DNA of 64,000 bases from Frateuria_A sp035944355 (GTDB taxonomy: Bacteria > Pseudomonadota > Gammaproteobacteria > Xanthomonadales > Rhodanobacteraceae): contig NZ_DASZBH010000016.1 of assembly GCF_035944355.1 (NCBI RefSeq), positions 434,001 to 498,000 of the forward strand. The letters run 5' to 3'. A model generated the notes under the pieces. That model was not told the origin of the DNA. It saw only the letters and a list, made by a program, of their open reading frames with translations, and ran no database searches. Positions 1-7,796 of this stretch are shown piece by piece. The first letter of the stretch is position 1, and the number at the start of each line of letters is the position of its first letter. The position numbers and the translations under genes are program-made.

Positions 1-815
1 CCGTGGTCGAGTTCATGGACCAGCTCATCCCGGGCGCCGATGCCGACCTGGTCAAGCCGCTGGCCAAGCGCCTTGCGGCCAAGCTCAAGGGCGTGCACCT
101 GAAGACGAAGGTCGTCGAGGCCAAGGCCACCAAGAAGGGCATCGAGGTCCGCTACGAGGGCGAGAGCATCCCCGAGACCACCGCGTTCGACCGCGTGCTG
201 GTGGCGGTCGGTCGTTCGCCCAATGGCAGCAAGATCGGCGCCGACAAGGCCGGTGTCGCAGTGACCGAGCGCGGCTTCATCGACGTCGATACGCAGATGC
301 GCACCAACGTGCCGCACATCTTCGCCATCGGCGACCTGGTCGGGCAGCCGATGCTGGCGCACAAGGCCACCCATGAGGCGCGCGTGGCGGCCGAGGTGGT
401 GGCCGGCATGAAGAGCCACTTCGACGCCCGCGTGATCCCGTCGGTGGCCTACACCGATCCGGAGATCGCCTGGGTCGGCGTGACCGAGCGCGAAGCCAAG
501 GAAAAGGGCCTGAAGATCGGCGTGGGCAAGTTCCCCTGGGCTGCCTCCGGCCGCGCCATCGGCATCGACCGCACCGAGGGTTTCACCAAGCTGCTGTTCG
601 ACGAGGAAAGCCATCGCGTGGTCGGCGCCGGCATCGTCGGCCCGCATGCGGGCGACCTGATCTCCGAACTGGCGCTGGCCATCGAGATGGGCGCGGAAGC
701 GGCCGACATCGCGCTGACCATCCATCCGCACCCGACACTGAGCGAGTCGGTGGCGATGGCGGCGGAGGTCTACGAAGGCACCATCACCGACCTGTACATG
801 CCCAAGAAGAAGTGA
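1..815 (+). CDS. lpdA: dihydrolipoyl dehydrogenase (E3), C-terminal part
   Basis: The gene is cut by the window's left edge; 270 residues of the C-terminal part are visible and the first complete codon is at position 3. The visible part holds the end of the FAD/NAD domains (VGRSPN, then FAIGDLVGQPMLAHKA, the second FAD-contact GD motif) and the whole dimerisation domain with the HPHPTLSE signature carrying the catalytic His-Glu pair. The redox disulfide would lie in the missing N-terminus. E3 reoxidises the lipoyl arms of pyruvate or 2-oxoglutarate dehydrogenase in the cytoplasm. The absence of other E1/E2 genes after it, and a strong terminator directly behind, suggest it is the last gene of a complex operon to the left. 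Family assignment is secure; which complex it serves cannot be seen. Confidence 0.95.
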   Translation, partial: VVEFMDQLIPGADADLVKPLAKRLAAKLKGVHLKTKVVEAKATKKGIEVRYEGESIPETTAFDRVLVAVGRSPNGSKIGADKAGVAVTERGFIDVDTQMRTNVPHIFAIGDLVGQPMLAHKATHEARVAAEVVAGMKSHFDARVIPSVAYTDPEIAWVGVTEREAKEKGLKIGVGKFPWAASGRAIGIDRTEGFTKLLFDEESHRVVGAGIVGPHAGDLISELALAIEMGAEAADIALTIHPHPTLSESVAMAAEVYEGTITDLYMPKKK

Positions 816-829
816 GCGCGATGCTCGAC

Positions 830-863
830 GGAAAGGCCCGGGTCGTCCCGGGCCTTTCCTTTT
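830..863 (+). terminator. rho-independent terminator after lpdA
   Basis: A perfect 13-bp GC-rich stem (830-842 pairing with 847-859) around the loop TCGT is followed by four T residues. It begins 15 nt after the lpdA stop codon. It would also form on the minus strand below the GIY-YIG gene, but there is no T tract on that side. Confidence 0.9.
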
Positions 864-873
864 GCGCGATCGG

Positions 874-1182
874 TCAACGGCGCGCCGGCGGCGGGGGGCC
901 GTCCTGCTCCAGGTAGGCCAGCTTGCACCCGCGCGGCAGCCGCTTGATCGCCGCCTCGGCCCGCAGGGCGCTCGGCCGGTCCGCACAGCTGCGCCAGCCG
1001 ACCAGGCGCCTGGGCGGGTTGGCCCGCGTGTAGCGCGCGCCGCGTCCGCTGGCGTGGGCTTCGTAGCGGCGCTGCAGGTCGTTGGTGATGCCGGCGTACC
1101 AGGCGCCGTTCGCGCATTCGATCAGGTACAGGCACCACTGGCCGCGCGCAGGCCAGGCGGTGGCGTCCGGATCGCCGTCCAC
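874..1182 (-). CDS. GIY-YIG nuclease superfamily protein (YhbQ/UPF0213-like)
   Basis: A 102-residue protein made almost entirely of one GIY-YIG domain: WCLYLIECANGAWYAGITND supplies the two strand motifs (Y-L/Y-A-G), followed by the R of LQRRYEAH, the ARYT turn and an AAIKRL basic helix. A GTG at 1182 is taken as start because it gives the usual ~100-residue length and lies 26 nt behind the upstream stop; there is no strong ribosome site, and a CTG slightly upstream is possible. Stand-alone small GIY-YIG proteins are related to YhbQ and are proposed to act on DNA, but their physiological role is not firmly known. It is not a homing endonuclease: there is no intron, no second DNA-binding domain. 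It probably shares a transcript with the upstream membrane protein. Confidence 0.8.
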   Translation of the reverse strand: MDGDPDATAWPARGQWCLYLIECANGAWYAGITNDLQRRYEAHASGRGARYTRANPPRRLVGWRSCADRPSALRAEAAIKRLPRGCKLAYLEQDGPPPPARR

Positions 1183-1208
1183 GGCGGACGAAGGCTCGCA
1201 GCCCGCGT

Positions 1209-1889
1209 TCAGGCCGAACCGGCTGTGGCAGCGCCATACACCGCCGGCGCGATCCTGCGCGCCGTGCCCTGCAGATGGGAGATCTCCGATGCGAGCATCA
1301 TTTCCATCTGTCGCAACGAAAGCAGGAAGCCATAGGGATCGAGGGCATGGCCGGCCTGCAGGCTGGTCAGGGTATCGACCAGGTGCGGCGCATCGAGCAC
1401 GAGCGTCGAGTCGTGCTGCAGCCAGGTGCCGAGCTCGCGTTCGGCCGTATAGGCCTCCGAATAGCGCTGCAGCGCGCCGGCGTCGATCCAGCCGGCCGAC
1501 TGGTCGGCGACGGCCACGTCCCAGGCGACGGTCGACAGTGTCGGCCAGTTGGCATTGAGCTGATAGTCGGCGCTGCGGGCGTGGATCCGGCGGTTGATTT
1601 CCGAACTGTCGACGCCGGCGGCCAGCGCCGAGGTCACCATGGTGTCGAGGGAGCGCAGCGTGGCCAGCTCCTTCTGGTTGATCGCGGTGGACTGGCCGAT
1701 GGCGTCGATCGCCTGGCGCAGCTCCTCGTCCATGCGCCGGCTGGCTTCGCCCGCCGCATGGCTGTGGTGCGCATGCTCGATCCATGCCTCCAGGCCGAGC
1801 GCGGTCAGGATGCTGAGCACGATCATCAGATAATGCTTGGCGAAGTCCTTGAAGGACTCCAGCCGTACCTTCGGCAGTTCCAGGTGCAT
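1209..1889 (-). CDS. hypothetical single-pass membrane protein
   Basis: A 226-residue protein of unrecognised family. After a short amphipathic N-terminus (KVRLESFKDF) there is one hydrophobic segment, roughly residues 20-35 (YLMIVLSILTALGLEAWIEH). A mostly helical, polar remainder follows with many Q, D, E and R residues, so a periplasmic coiled or helical domain is likely. The ATG start at 1889 lies 21 nt after the dinB stop, and the gene probably continues that transcript into the GIY-YIG gene. No enzymatic motif is apparent. Similar N-terminal membrane-anchored proteins of unknown function are common in Rhodanobacteraceae, but this is recollection rather than a search result. Confidence 0.65.
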   Translation of the reverse strand: MHLELPKVRLESFKDFAKHYLMIVLSILTALGLEAWIEHAHHSHAAGEASRRMDEELRQAIDAIGQSTAINQKELATLRSLDTMVTSALAAGVDSSEINRRIHARSADYQLNANWPTLSTVAWDVAVADQSAGWIDAGALQRYSEAYTAERELGTWLQHDSTLVLDAPHLVDTLTSLQAGHALDPYGFLLSLRQMEMMLASEISHLQGTARRIAPAVYGAATAGSA

Positions 1890-1910
1890 GGGGTGTCCTT
1901 GTGCAGGCGG

Positions 1911-3005
1911 TCAGTCGCGCGGCGCGACAGTGTCGAACAAGTCGCGCTGGTCGACAAAGCCCTCGCGCTCGACGAAACCAGCCAGGCCGACGCCGACCAG
2001 CCGGTAGCGCGTGCCGGCCGGGCGGTCCACGCGCGCGCGCAGCGCGCAGGCCAGTTCGGCCAGCTCGCGCGCCGAGTCGGGCAGGGTGGACGGCGAGAAG
2101 CTGCGGGTGAGCGTGCGGAAATCGGCGGTCTTGAGCTTGAGCACCACGGTGCGCGCGACGCGGCCTTGCTCGCGCTGGTGGCCGGCCCAGGTCTTCTCGG
2201 CCAGGCGGCGGATGTGCGGTTCCAGCTCCTCCAGCGTGAGGTCGTGCTCGAAGGTGTCCTCGGAAGACACCTGCAGCGTAGGCCGGTCCGGCTGTACCGC
2301 ATGCTCGTCGATGCCCCAGGACAGTTCGTGCAGGCGCCGGCCCCAGCGGCCGAAGCGCCGCTCCATCTCGGCCAGGCCGAGCTCGCGCAGGTCGGCCGCG
2401 GTGGCCACGCCCATCGCCTTGAGCTTGCCCTCCATCACCTTGCCCACGCCGGGCAGGCGGCCGACCGGCAGCGGCGCGAGAAAGGCTTCGACCTGATGCG
2501 GTCGGATCACGAACAGGCCGTCGGGCTTGCGCCAGTCCGAGGCGATCTTGGCCAGGAACTTGTTGGGCGCGACGCCGGCCGAGGCGGTCAACCGGGTTTC
2601 CTCGCGGATCGCCGCGCGGATCGCCTCGGCCACGGCCGTGGCCGAGGACAGCGCGCTGCGGCTGTTGGTGACGTCGAGGTAGGCCTCGTCCAGCGACAGC
2701 GGCTCGATCAGCTCGGTGTAGCGCGCGAAGATCGCCCGCACCTGCCGCGACACCGCCTTGTAGCGCACGAAGTCCGGCGGCACGAACACCGCCTGCGGGC
2801 ACAACCGCTCCGCGCGCACCGCCGGCATCGCCGAGCGCACGCCGAACACGCGCGCCTCGTAGCTCGCCGCGCACACCACCGAGCGCGCGCCGCGCCAGGC
2901 GACCACCACCGGCCTGCCGCGCAGCGAGGGATCGTCGCGCTGCTCGACCGACGCGTAGAACGCGTCCATGTCGATGTGCAGGATCTTGCGCGGGGTGGGG
3001 AGCAC
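1911..3005 (-). CDS. dinB: DNA polymerase IV (Y-family translesion polymerase)
   Basis: A 364-residue protein covering the complete Y-family fold. The palm signature HIDMDAFYASVEQRDDP is at the very N-terminus, SLDEAYLDVT carries the second catalytic acidic pair, TASAGVAPNKFLAKIASD is the fingers/thumb hallmark, and PVGRLPGVGKVMEGKLKAMG is the helix-hairpin-helix. The C-terminal little-finger domain is full length. The reading frame runs further upstream, but GTG at 3005 is chosen because only nine residues then precede the invariant IDMDAF block, as in other DinB proteins. The enzyme copies past damaged template bases. I see no clear LexA box in the 140 nt shared with the divergent methyltransferase gene. 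The chain does not end in a canonical beta-clamp-binding peptide that I recognise. Confidence 0.93.
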   Translation of the reverse strand: MLPTPRKILHIDMDAFYASVEQRDDPSLRGRPVVVAWRGARSVVCAASYEARVFGVRSAMPAVRAERLCPQAVFVPPDFVRYKAVSRQVRAIFARYTELIEPLSLDEAYLDVTNSRSALSSATAVAEAIRAAIREETRLTASAGVAPNKFLAKIASDWRKPDGLFVIRPHQVEAFLAPLPVGRLPGVGKVMEGKLKAMGVATAADLRELGLAEMERRFGRWGRRLHELSWGIDEHAVQPDRPTLQVSSEDTFEHDLTLEELEPHIRRLAEKTWAGHQREQGRVARTVVLKLKTADFRTLTRSFSPSTLPDSARELAELACALRARVDRPAGTRYRLVGVGLAGFVEREGFVDQRDLFDTVAPRD

Positions 3006-3089
3006 GAAGGGGAAGCCGGGAAGGTCCGGACAGATTCTAGGCGACCGGCGCAGGCGCGCGGCAATCGGTCGTGACTGGCCGTTGCGGGT

Positions 3090-3142
3090 TTGACACGCGA
3101 TTGATAGCGGCAGCACTAGCGTGGCGTGGCATTCCCGGAGGT
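3090..3142 (+). promoter_or_regulatory. putative promoter and ribosome site of the methyltransferase-esterase gene
   Basis: A perfect TTGACA (3090-3095) is followed 17 nt later by GCACTA (3113-3118), a poor -10 element. GGAGGT (3137-3142) then precedes the ATG at 3148 with good spacing. The ribosome site is convincing and fixes the start codon; the -10 assignment is weak. Confidence 0.4.
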
Positions 3143-3147
3143 GCGCC

Positions 3148-5151
3148 ATGGCCGATTTCGCCCAGCAACGCCAGCGCATGGTCGAGCGCCAGCTCGCCGG
3201 GCGCGGCATCAGCGATGCGCGCGTGCTGGAGGCGATGGGTTCGATCCCGCGCGAGGCCTTCGTCGCCGGCGGCATGCACGAGTTCGCCTACGAGGACTCG
3301 CCGCTGCCGATCGAAGCGGGACAGACCATCTCGCAGCCGTACATCGTCGCGCGCATGCTGCAGGCGGCCGAACTGCACGGGAGCGGCAGCGTGCTGGAGA
3401 TCGGCGCGGGCTCCGGCTACGCGGCGGCGGTGATGGCGGCCTTGGCGGCCTGCGTGCATGCGATCGAGCGCCATGCGGAACTCGCCGATCTCGCGCGCCA
3501 GCGCTTCGATGCGCTGGGCTACCGCAACATCGAACTACGGGTGGGCGACGGCAGCGGCGGCTGGCCCGAGGCGGCGCCGTTCGACGCCATCCTCGCCGCG
3601 GCCGGCGGGCCGGTCGTGCCCGACGTGCTGCGCCGGCAGCTGGCCATCGGCGGACGACTGGTGATGCCGGTGGGCGAGACGCCGTACCGGCAGCGGCTGG
3701 TGAAAGTCACGCGCGTGGCCGAGGACCGCTACGAGCAGGAGGAACTGGACGAGGTGCGCTTCGTGCCGCTGGTCGGCAGCTACGGCTGGAGCGAGCAGGA
3801 CGCTTCCTCGCCGCCGAGGCTCGAGCCGGTCGCTGCGCACGCGCCGGTCGATGGCGGCAGCCTGACGCAGATGATCCGCGCCGCGATCGAGCCGCTGCCC
3901 GACCCGGACGATCCGGCTTTCGGAAGGATGTTCGACCGCTACGGCGACGCGCGCGTGGTGCTGCTGGGCGAGGCGAGCCACGGCACCAGCGAGTTCTACC
4001 GTGCCCGCGCGGCGATCACCCGCCGGCTGATCGAGGCGCACGGCTTCACCATCGTGGCGGTGGAAGGCGACTGGCCCGACGCCGCGGTGCTGGACCGCTA
4101 CGTGCGCGGCCGACTGGCGGCGCGCGAAGAGCCGATCTTCCAGCGCTTTCCGACCTGGATGTGGCGCAACCGCGACGTGGCCCGCTTCGTCGACTGGCTG
4201 CGCGGCTACAACAGTGACCAGCCTTCGGGGAGGCAGGCGGGCTTCTACGGGCTGGACCTGTACAGCCTGGACAGCTCCATCCGTGCGGTGATCGATTACC
4301 TGGACAAGGTCGATCCCGAGGCGGCGCAGGTCGCCCGCCACCGCTACGGCTGCCTGATGCCCTGGAGCAAGGAGCCGGCGCAGTACGGGCGCATGGCGCT
4401 GTCGGCCGGCTATGCGCTGTGCGAGAAGGCCGTGGTGCAGATGCTGCGCGAGCTGCTTTCGCGCCGCATGGAGTACGCCCGGGCCGACGGCGAGCATTTC
4501 CTCGACGCGGCGCAGAACGCGCGGCTGGTCAGCAACGCCGAGGCGTATTACCGCGCGATGTACTACGGCTCGGCCGAATCGTGGAACCTGCGCGACAGCC
4601 ACATGTTCGAGACGCTGGAGAACCTGCTCGTCGCCCAGGGTCCCGGCGCGAAAGCGGTGGTGTGGGCGCACAACTCGCACATCGGCGACGCGCGCCACAC
4701 CGAGATGGGCCAGGTGCGCGAGGAACTGAACCTGGGCCAGCTGTGCCGCCAGCGCTTCGGCCGCGAGGTGGCGCTGGTCGGCTTCGGCACGCACACCGGC
4801 ACGGTCGCCGCGGCGGACGACTGGGACGAGCCGATGCGCGTGATGGACGTCAACCCCTCGCGCCCGGACAGCTACGAGCGGCTGTTCCACGATGCGGGCC
4901 AGCCGCGCGGCCTGCTCGACCTGCGTGAAGGTGCGCACCCGGCCTTGTGCGAGCGGCTGGCGCCCGGCCGGCTGGAACGCTTCATCGGCGTGATCTACCG
5001 GCCCGACACCGAACGCTGGAGCCATTACGTGGAATGTTCGCTGCCGCGCCAGTTCGACGGCTACGCGTGGTTCGACCGCAGCCACGCGGTCGAGCCGCTC
5101 GGCGAGGAGCCGCGCAGCGGCGTCGCCGAGACCTGGCCGTTCGGGCTCTAG
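3148..5151 (+). CDS. protein-L-isoaspartate O-methyltransferase fused to an erythromycin-esterase-like domain
   Basis: A 667-residue two-domain protein. Residues 1-~215 form a PIMT domain: the family motif PIEAGQTISQPYIVARM, the SAM-binding loop EIGAGSGYAAAVM, and a Rossmann tail ending in VGSYGW. After a ~30-residue linker, residues ~250-660 match the erythromycin-esterase (EreA/YbfO-like) superfamily. The putative active-site blocks are LLGEASHGTSEFYRARAAIT and VAVEGDWPDA, with a further VWAHNSHIGD and a late WSHYVECSLPRQFDGYAWF. The PIMT half repairs isoaspartyl damage; the esterase half is of unknown substrate and should not be read as macrolide resistance. The ATG follows an excellent GGAGGT. 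It stands alone, divergent from dinB and convergent with the next gene. Confidence 0.88.
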   Translation: MADFAQQRQRMVERQLAGRGISDARVLEAMGSIPREAFVAGGMHEFAYEDSPLPIEAGQTISQPYIVARMLQAAELHGSGSVLEIGAGSGYAAAVMAALAACVHAIERHAELADLARQRFDALGYRNIELRVGDGSGGWPEAAPFDAILAAAGGPVVPDVLRRQLAIGGRLVMPVGETPYRQRLVKVTRVAEDRYEQEELDEVRFVPLVGSYGWSEQDASSPPRLEPVAAHAPVDGGSLTQMIRAAIEPLPDPDDPAFGRMFDRYGDARVVLLGEASHGTSEFYRARAAITRRLIEAHGFTIVAVEGDWPDAAVLDRYVRGRLAAREEPIFQRFPTWMWRNRDVARFVDWLRGYNSDQPSGRQAGFYGLDLYSLDSSIRAVIDYLDKVDPEAAQVARHRYGCLMPWSKEPAQYGRMALSAGYALCEKAVVQMLRELLSRRMEYARADGEHFLDAAQNARLVSNAEAYYRAMYYGSAESWNLRDSHMFETLENLLVAQGPGAKAVVWAHNSHIGDARHTEMGQVREELNLGQLCRQRFGREVALVGFGTHTGTVAAADDWDEPMRVMDVNPSRPDSYERLFHDAGQPRGLLDLREGAHPALCERLAPGRLERFIGVIYRPDTERWSHYVECSLPRQFDGYAWFDRSHAVEPLGEEPRSGVAETWPFGL

Positions 5152-5187
5152 TGGGCGGGGGCAGTCAGGCGACGCAGTGCGGCGTCG

Positions 5188-6144
5188 CTAGGCCGAGGCG
5201 CGCCGCCGGCGCGCCTCGAACGCGGCGAGCGCGAGCGCCGCGGCCGCGAACGGCAGCAGGTTGTAGACCAGCCGATAACACAGCAGCCCGGCCAGCACCT
5301 GCGCGCGCGCCTCGCCCGGGAACGCGCCGAGCAGGATCGCCTCGAATACGCCCAGCCCGCCCGGCGCGTGGCTGACGATGCCGGCCATCAGCGCAGCCAG
5401 ATAGATCGGTACGAAATCGATGAACGATGGCGCGATCGCCGGCGGCAGCAGCAGGTACATGGCGCCGATCGCCGCGCTCATCTCCACGCCGCCGATCAGC
5501 ATCTGCAGCGCCGCGCCGCCGCTGCCGGGCAGGGCCACCGACCAGCGGTGCAGGCGCAGCGTGCGTGGCTGCGCCAGCCACAGCAACAGGCCGGCCAGCA
5601 AGGCGACGATGAACACCCCGGCAGGGCGGCCCCAGCCGGCGGCGACCGGCGGCTCCGCCAGCAAACCGGCGGCGCCCAGCACCGCGTAGCCCAGCCCCAC
5701 GCCCAGGCTGGCCAGGCCGACCACGCGCGCGATGTCGCCGGCGGCCAGGCCAGCCGTGGCGTAGACGCGGTAGCGCACCGCGCCGCCGGTCACTGCGTGG
5801 AAGCCCAGCGTGTTCGACAGCGCGTGCGCCGCGAAGCCGGCGAAGGCCGCCAGTCCCGGTGCCGCGCGCGCCGGCGCCACGCTGCGCGCGGCCAGCACGT
5901 CGAAGGCCGCCAGCATGGCGAAGCTGGTGGCGGTCGCCGCCACCGCGCCGGCCACGTGCGCGCGCGGCAGGGCCCACAGCGCCGCCCACACGTCGCGCCA
6001 GCGCATCGCGCCCAGGTAGCGGTGCAGCAGCCAGGCGGCCAGCGCCAGCAACAATGCCGAGACGAGCCAGGACAGCGCGCGCAGGATCCGGCGCAGGCGC
6101 GGGCTGCCGGCGTCGCCGGCGAACGGGGAGGGCAGGACGGACAT
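5188..6144 (-). CDS. YbhN/UPF0104-type multi-pass membrane protein (lysylphosphatidylglycerol synthase TM-domain family)
   Basis: A 318-residue protein with about seven to eight hydrophobic helices, starting SWLVSALLLALAAWLLHRYL. It contains the family's conserved stretches AALWALPRAH, LSNTLGFHAVTGGAVRYRVY (residues ~110-130) and GIVSHAPGGLGVFEAILLG near the C-terminus. The latter two blocks are typical of the UPF0104/AglD2-like flippase-synthase membrane domain. The soluble lysyltransferase domain of MprF is absent, so lipid lysylation is unlikely. Start ATG at 6144 was chosen over an upstream in-frame ATG because the preceding residues fall in intergenic repeat sequence. The gene is convergent with the esterase fusion; a 7-bp hairpin (5169-5188) overlaps its stop codon. 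Confidence 0.8.
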   Translation of the reverse strand: MSVLPSPFAGDAGSPRLRRILRALSWLVSALLLALAAWLLHRYLGAMRWRDVWAALWALPRAHVAGAVAATATSFAMLAAFDVLAARSVAPARAAPGLAAFAGFAAHALSNTLGFHAVTGGAVRYRVYATAGLAAGDIARVVGLASLGVGLGYAVLGAAGLLAEPPVAAGWGRPAGVFIVALLAGLLLWLAQPRTLRLHRWSVALPGSGGAALQMLIGGVEMSAAIGAMYLLLPPAIAPSFIDFVPIYLAALMAGIVSHAPGGLGVFEAILLGAFPGEARAQVLAGLLCYRLVYNLLPFAAAALALAAFEARRRRASA

Positions 6145-6189
6145 CCGCGTGACCTTACTTTGGAGAGGCGGGGAGACGCGAGTGCTGGG

Positions 6190-6345
6190 TCGCATCGCCC
6201 GTCCCCGTTTCGCGGGGAAGGGTGCCCGAAGGGGAGGCCTCGCGGAGCATCACGCCGGGATCCCGCAAGTGCGCCCCTCCACCGGTCCGCACCTTCCTCC
6301 GCGTTCGCGGAGAAGGAACGGGCAGGTGGATCACGGCAGCGTTCC
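6190..6345. repeat. intergenic palindromic repeat region
   Basis: This 280-nt gap between divergent genes is filled with short GC hairpins: CCCCG-TTT-CGGGG-like arms at about 6201-6217 and a CCTTCTCCGCG/CGCGGAGAAGG-type arm at 6293-6317. The wording (CCCGCAAG, GCGGGGAAGG, GCGGAGAAGGAACGG) recurs near 30.8, 53.8 and 59.2 kb, so it is one of a dispersed family rather than gene sequence. Confidence 0.5.
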
Positions 6346-6425
6346 GGTCTCGCTGTCGCGAAAACGCTGTGCGCGGGCCCGACTCACGCTATCGTTGCCC
6401 TTCCGTCGCCGATGCCCCGCCCGCA

Positions 6426-7748
6426 ATGAGCCAAGCACCGACCACCTACCTGCGCCGCCTCGGCACCTGGGACGCGGCGATGATCGTCATCGGCGGCGTG
6501 ATCGGCGCGGGCATCTTCCGAACGCCGGCCACCCTGGCCCAGCGCACCGGATCGGGCTGGGAGCTGCTGGCGCTGTGGGCGGTCGGCGGCCTGCTCACGC
6601 TGGCCGGCGTGCTGTGCTACGCGGAGCTCGGCGCGCGGCGGCCGCAGGCCGGCGGCAGCTACATCTACCTGCGCGAGGCGTTCGGCAAGCTGCCGGCGTT
6701 CCTGTTCGGCTGGACGATGGCGCTGATCAACTACCCCGGCAGCGTGGCGGCGGTGGCCACCGCGTTCGCCGACTACTTCTGCGCGGCGTTGGGCCTGTCG
6801 TCGCTGTACATCAAGCCAGTGGCGGCCGGCGCGATCGCCTTCATCGTCGGCGTGAACCTGTTCGGCATCCGTGCCGGCGCCTGGGTGCAGAACATCTTCA
6901 CCGTGCTCAAGCTCGCCGCGATCGCGCTGCTGGTCGGCGTGGGCGTGGTGCTGTCCAACGGCCACCTGGGCGTGGCGCTGGCGGCCGACCCGACGCACCA
7001 GGCCGCACCCGGCGCGTTCTTCGGCGCGCTGCTGCCGGTGCTGTTCACCTACGGCGGCTTCCACTACCTCAACGACCTGGCCGGCGAGGTGCGCAACCCG
7101 CAGCGCACCTTGCCCCTCGCGCTGGGATTGGGCCTGGCCGGCGTGATGGTGGCCTACGTGCTGGCCAACTTCGCCTACCTGGCCGGCCTGGGCCACGCGG
7201 GCCTGGCGGCCAGCCACGCGCCAGCCGCGGACCTCATGCGCCGCCTGTTCGGCGAGCGCGGCGCCACGCTGATCGCGCTGGGCATCGCCTGCTCCACCTT
7301 CGGCTACTGCAACATCGCCATCGCCGGCGGCGCGCGCGTGCTGCAGACGATGGGCGCCGACGGCATGTTCTTCTCCGCCGTGGGCAAGATCGACCCGCAC
7401 AGCCGCGCGCCGCAGGTGGCGCTGGCCACGCTGGGCGCCTGGGCGATCGTGCTGGCGGTGTCGGGCAGCTTCAACCAGCTGCTGGACTACACCACGGTGG
7501 GCGAGTGGCTGGCGCACGCGTGCAGCATCGCCACGCTGTTCTGGTATCGCCGGTACCTCAGTGAACCCTCGCCCTACCGCGTGCCGTTCTATCCGTGGCT
7601 GCCGATGGTGTTCGTGGTCACGGTGCTCGCCGTGATCGGCGCCACCGCGATCCACAACCCCGGCGATGCCGGCATGAGCCTGGTGATCATCGCCTGCGGC
7701 ATCCCGGCGTACTACGGCTGGCGTTGGCTGGAACGCAACGCGGCCTGA
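6426..7748 (+). CDS. APC-family amino-acid permease
   Basis: A 440-residue membrane transporter with about twelve hydrophobic helices. TM1 contains AAMIVIGGVIGAGIFRTP, the APC substrate-binding GxGIF motif, and the loop-2 signature AELGARRPQAGGSYIYLREAFG is diagnostic of the LAT/basic APC branch. FTYGGFHYLNDLAGEVRNPQRTLPLA is the conserved TM6 region. It should import amino acids by exchange or proton symport across the inner membrane; the substrate cannot be told from sequence. The reading frame extends 68 codons upstream through repeat DNA, but ATG at 6426 places the family's N-terminus (LRRLGTWDAAMIVIGG) correctly. No obvious partner genes adjoin it. Confidence 0.88.
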   Translation: MSQAPTTYLRRLGTWDAAMIVIGGVIGAGIFRTPATLAQRTGSGWELLALWAVGGLLTLAGVLCYAELGARRPQAGGSYIYLREAFGKLPAFLFGWTMALINYPGSVAAVATAFADYFCAALGLSSLYIKPVAAGAIAFIVGVNLFGIRAGAWVQNIFTVLKLAAIALLVGVGVVLSNGHLGVALAADPTHQAAPGAFFGALLPVLFTYGGFHYLNDLAGEVRNPQRTLPLALGLGLAGVMVAYVLANFAYLAGLGHAGLAASHAPAADLMRRLFGERGATLIALGIACSTFGYCNIAIAGGARVLQTMGADGMFFSAVGKIDPHSRAPQVALATLGAWAIVLAVSGSFNQLLDYTTVGEWLAHACSIATLFWYRRYLSEPSPYRVPFYPWLPMVFVVTVLAVIGATAIHNPGDAGMSLVIIACGIPAYYGWRWLERNAA

Positions 7749-7796
7749 GCGATCATGCGCCGCGCCTGGGTGATGGCGCGTGCGCGAGGTGAGGCC

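Noticed and set aside
874..1182. GIY-YIG gene as a homing endonuclease or mobile intron
   Set aside because: There is no intron or interrupted host gene and only the short nuclease domain is present.
3148..5151. Reading the Ere domain as a macrolide-resistance gene
   Set aside because: It is a chromosomal fusion to a repair enzyme, with no mobile context; most Ere-superfamily members are not resistance determinants.
5169..5188. Hairpin between the two convergent genes as a bidirectional terminator
   Set aside because: The 7-bp stem has no T tract on either side.
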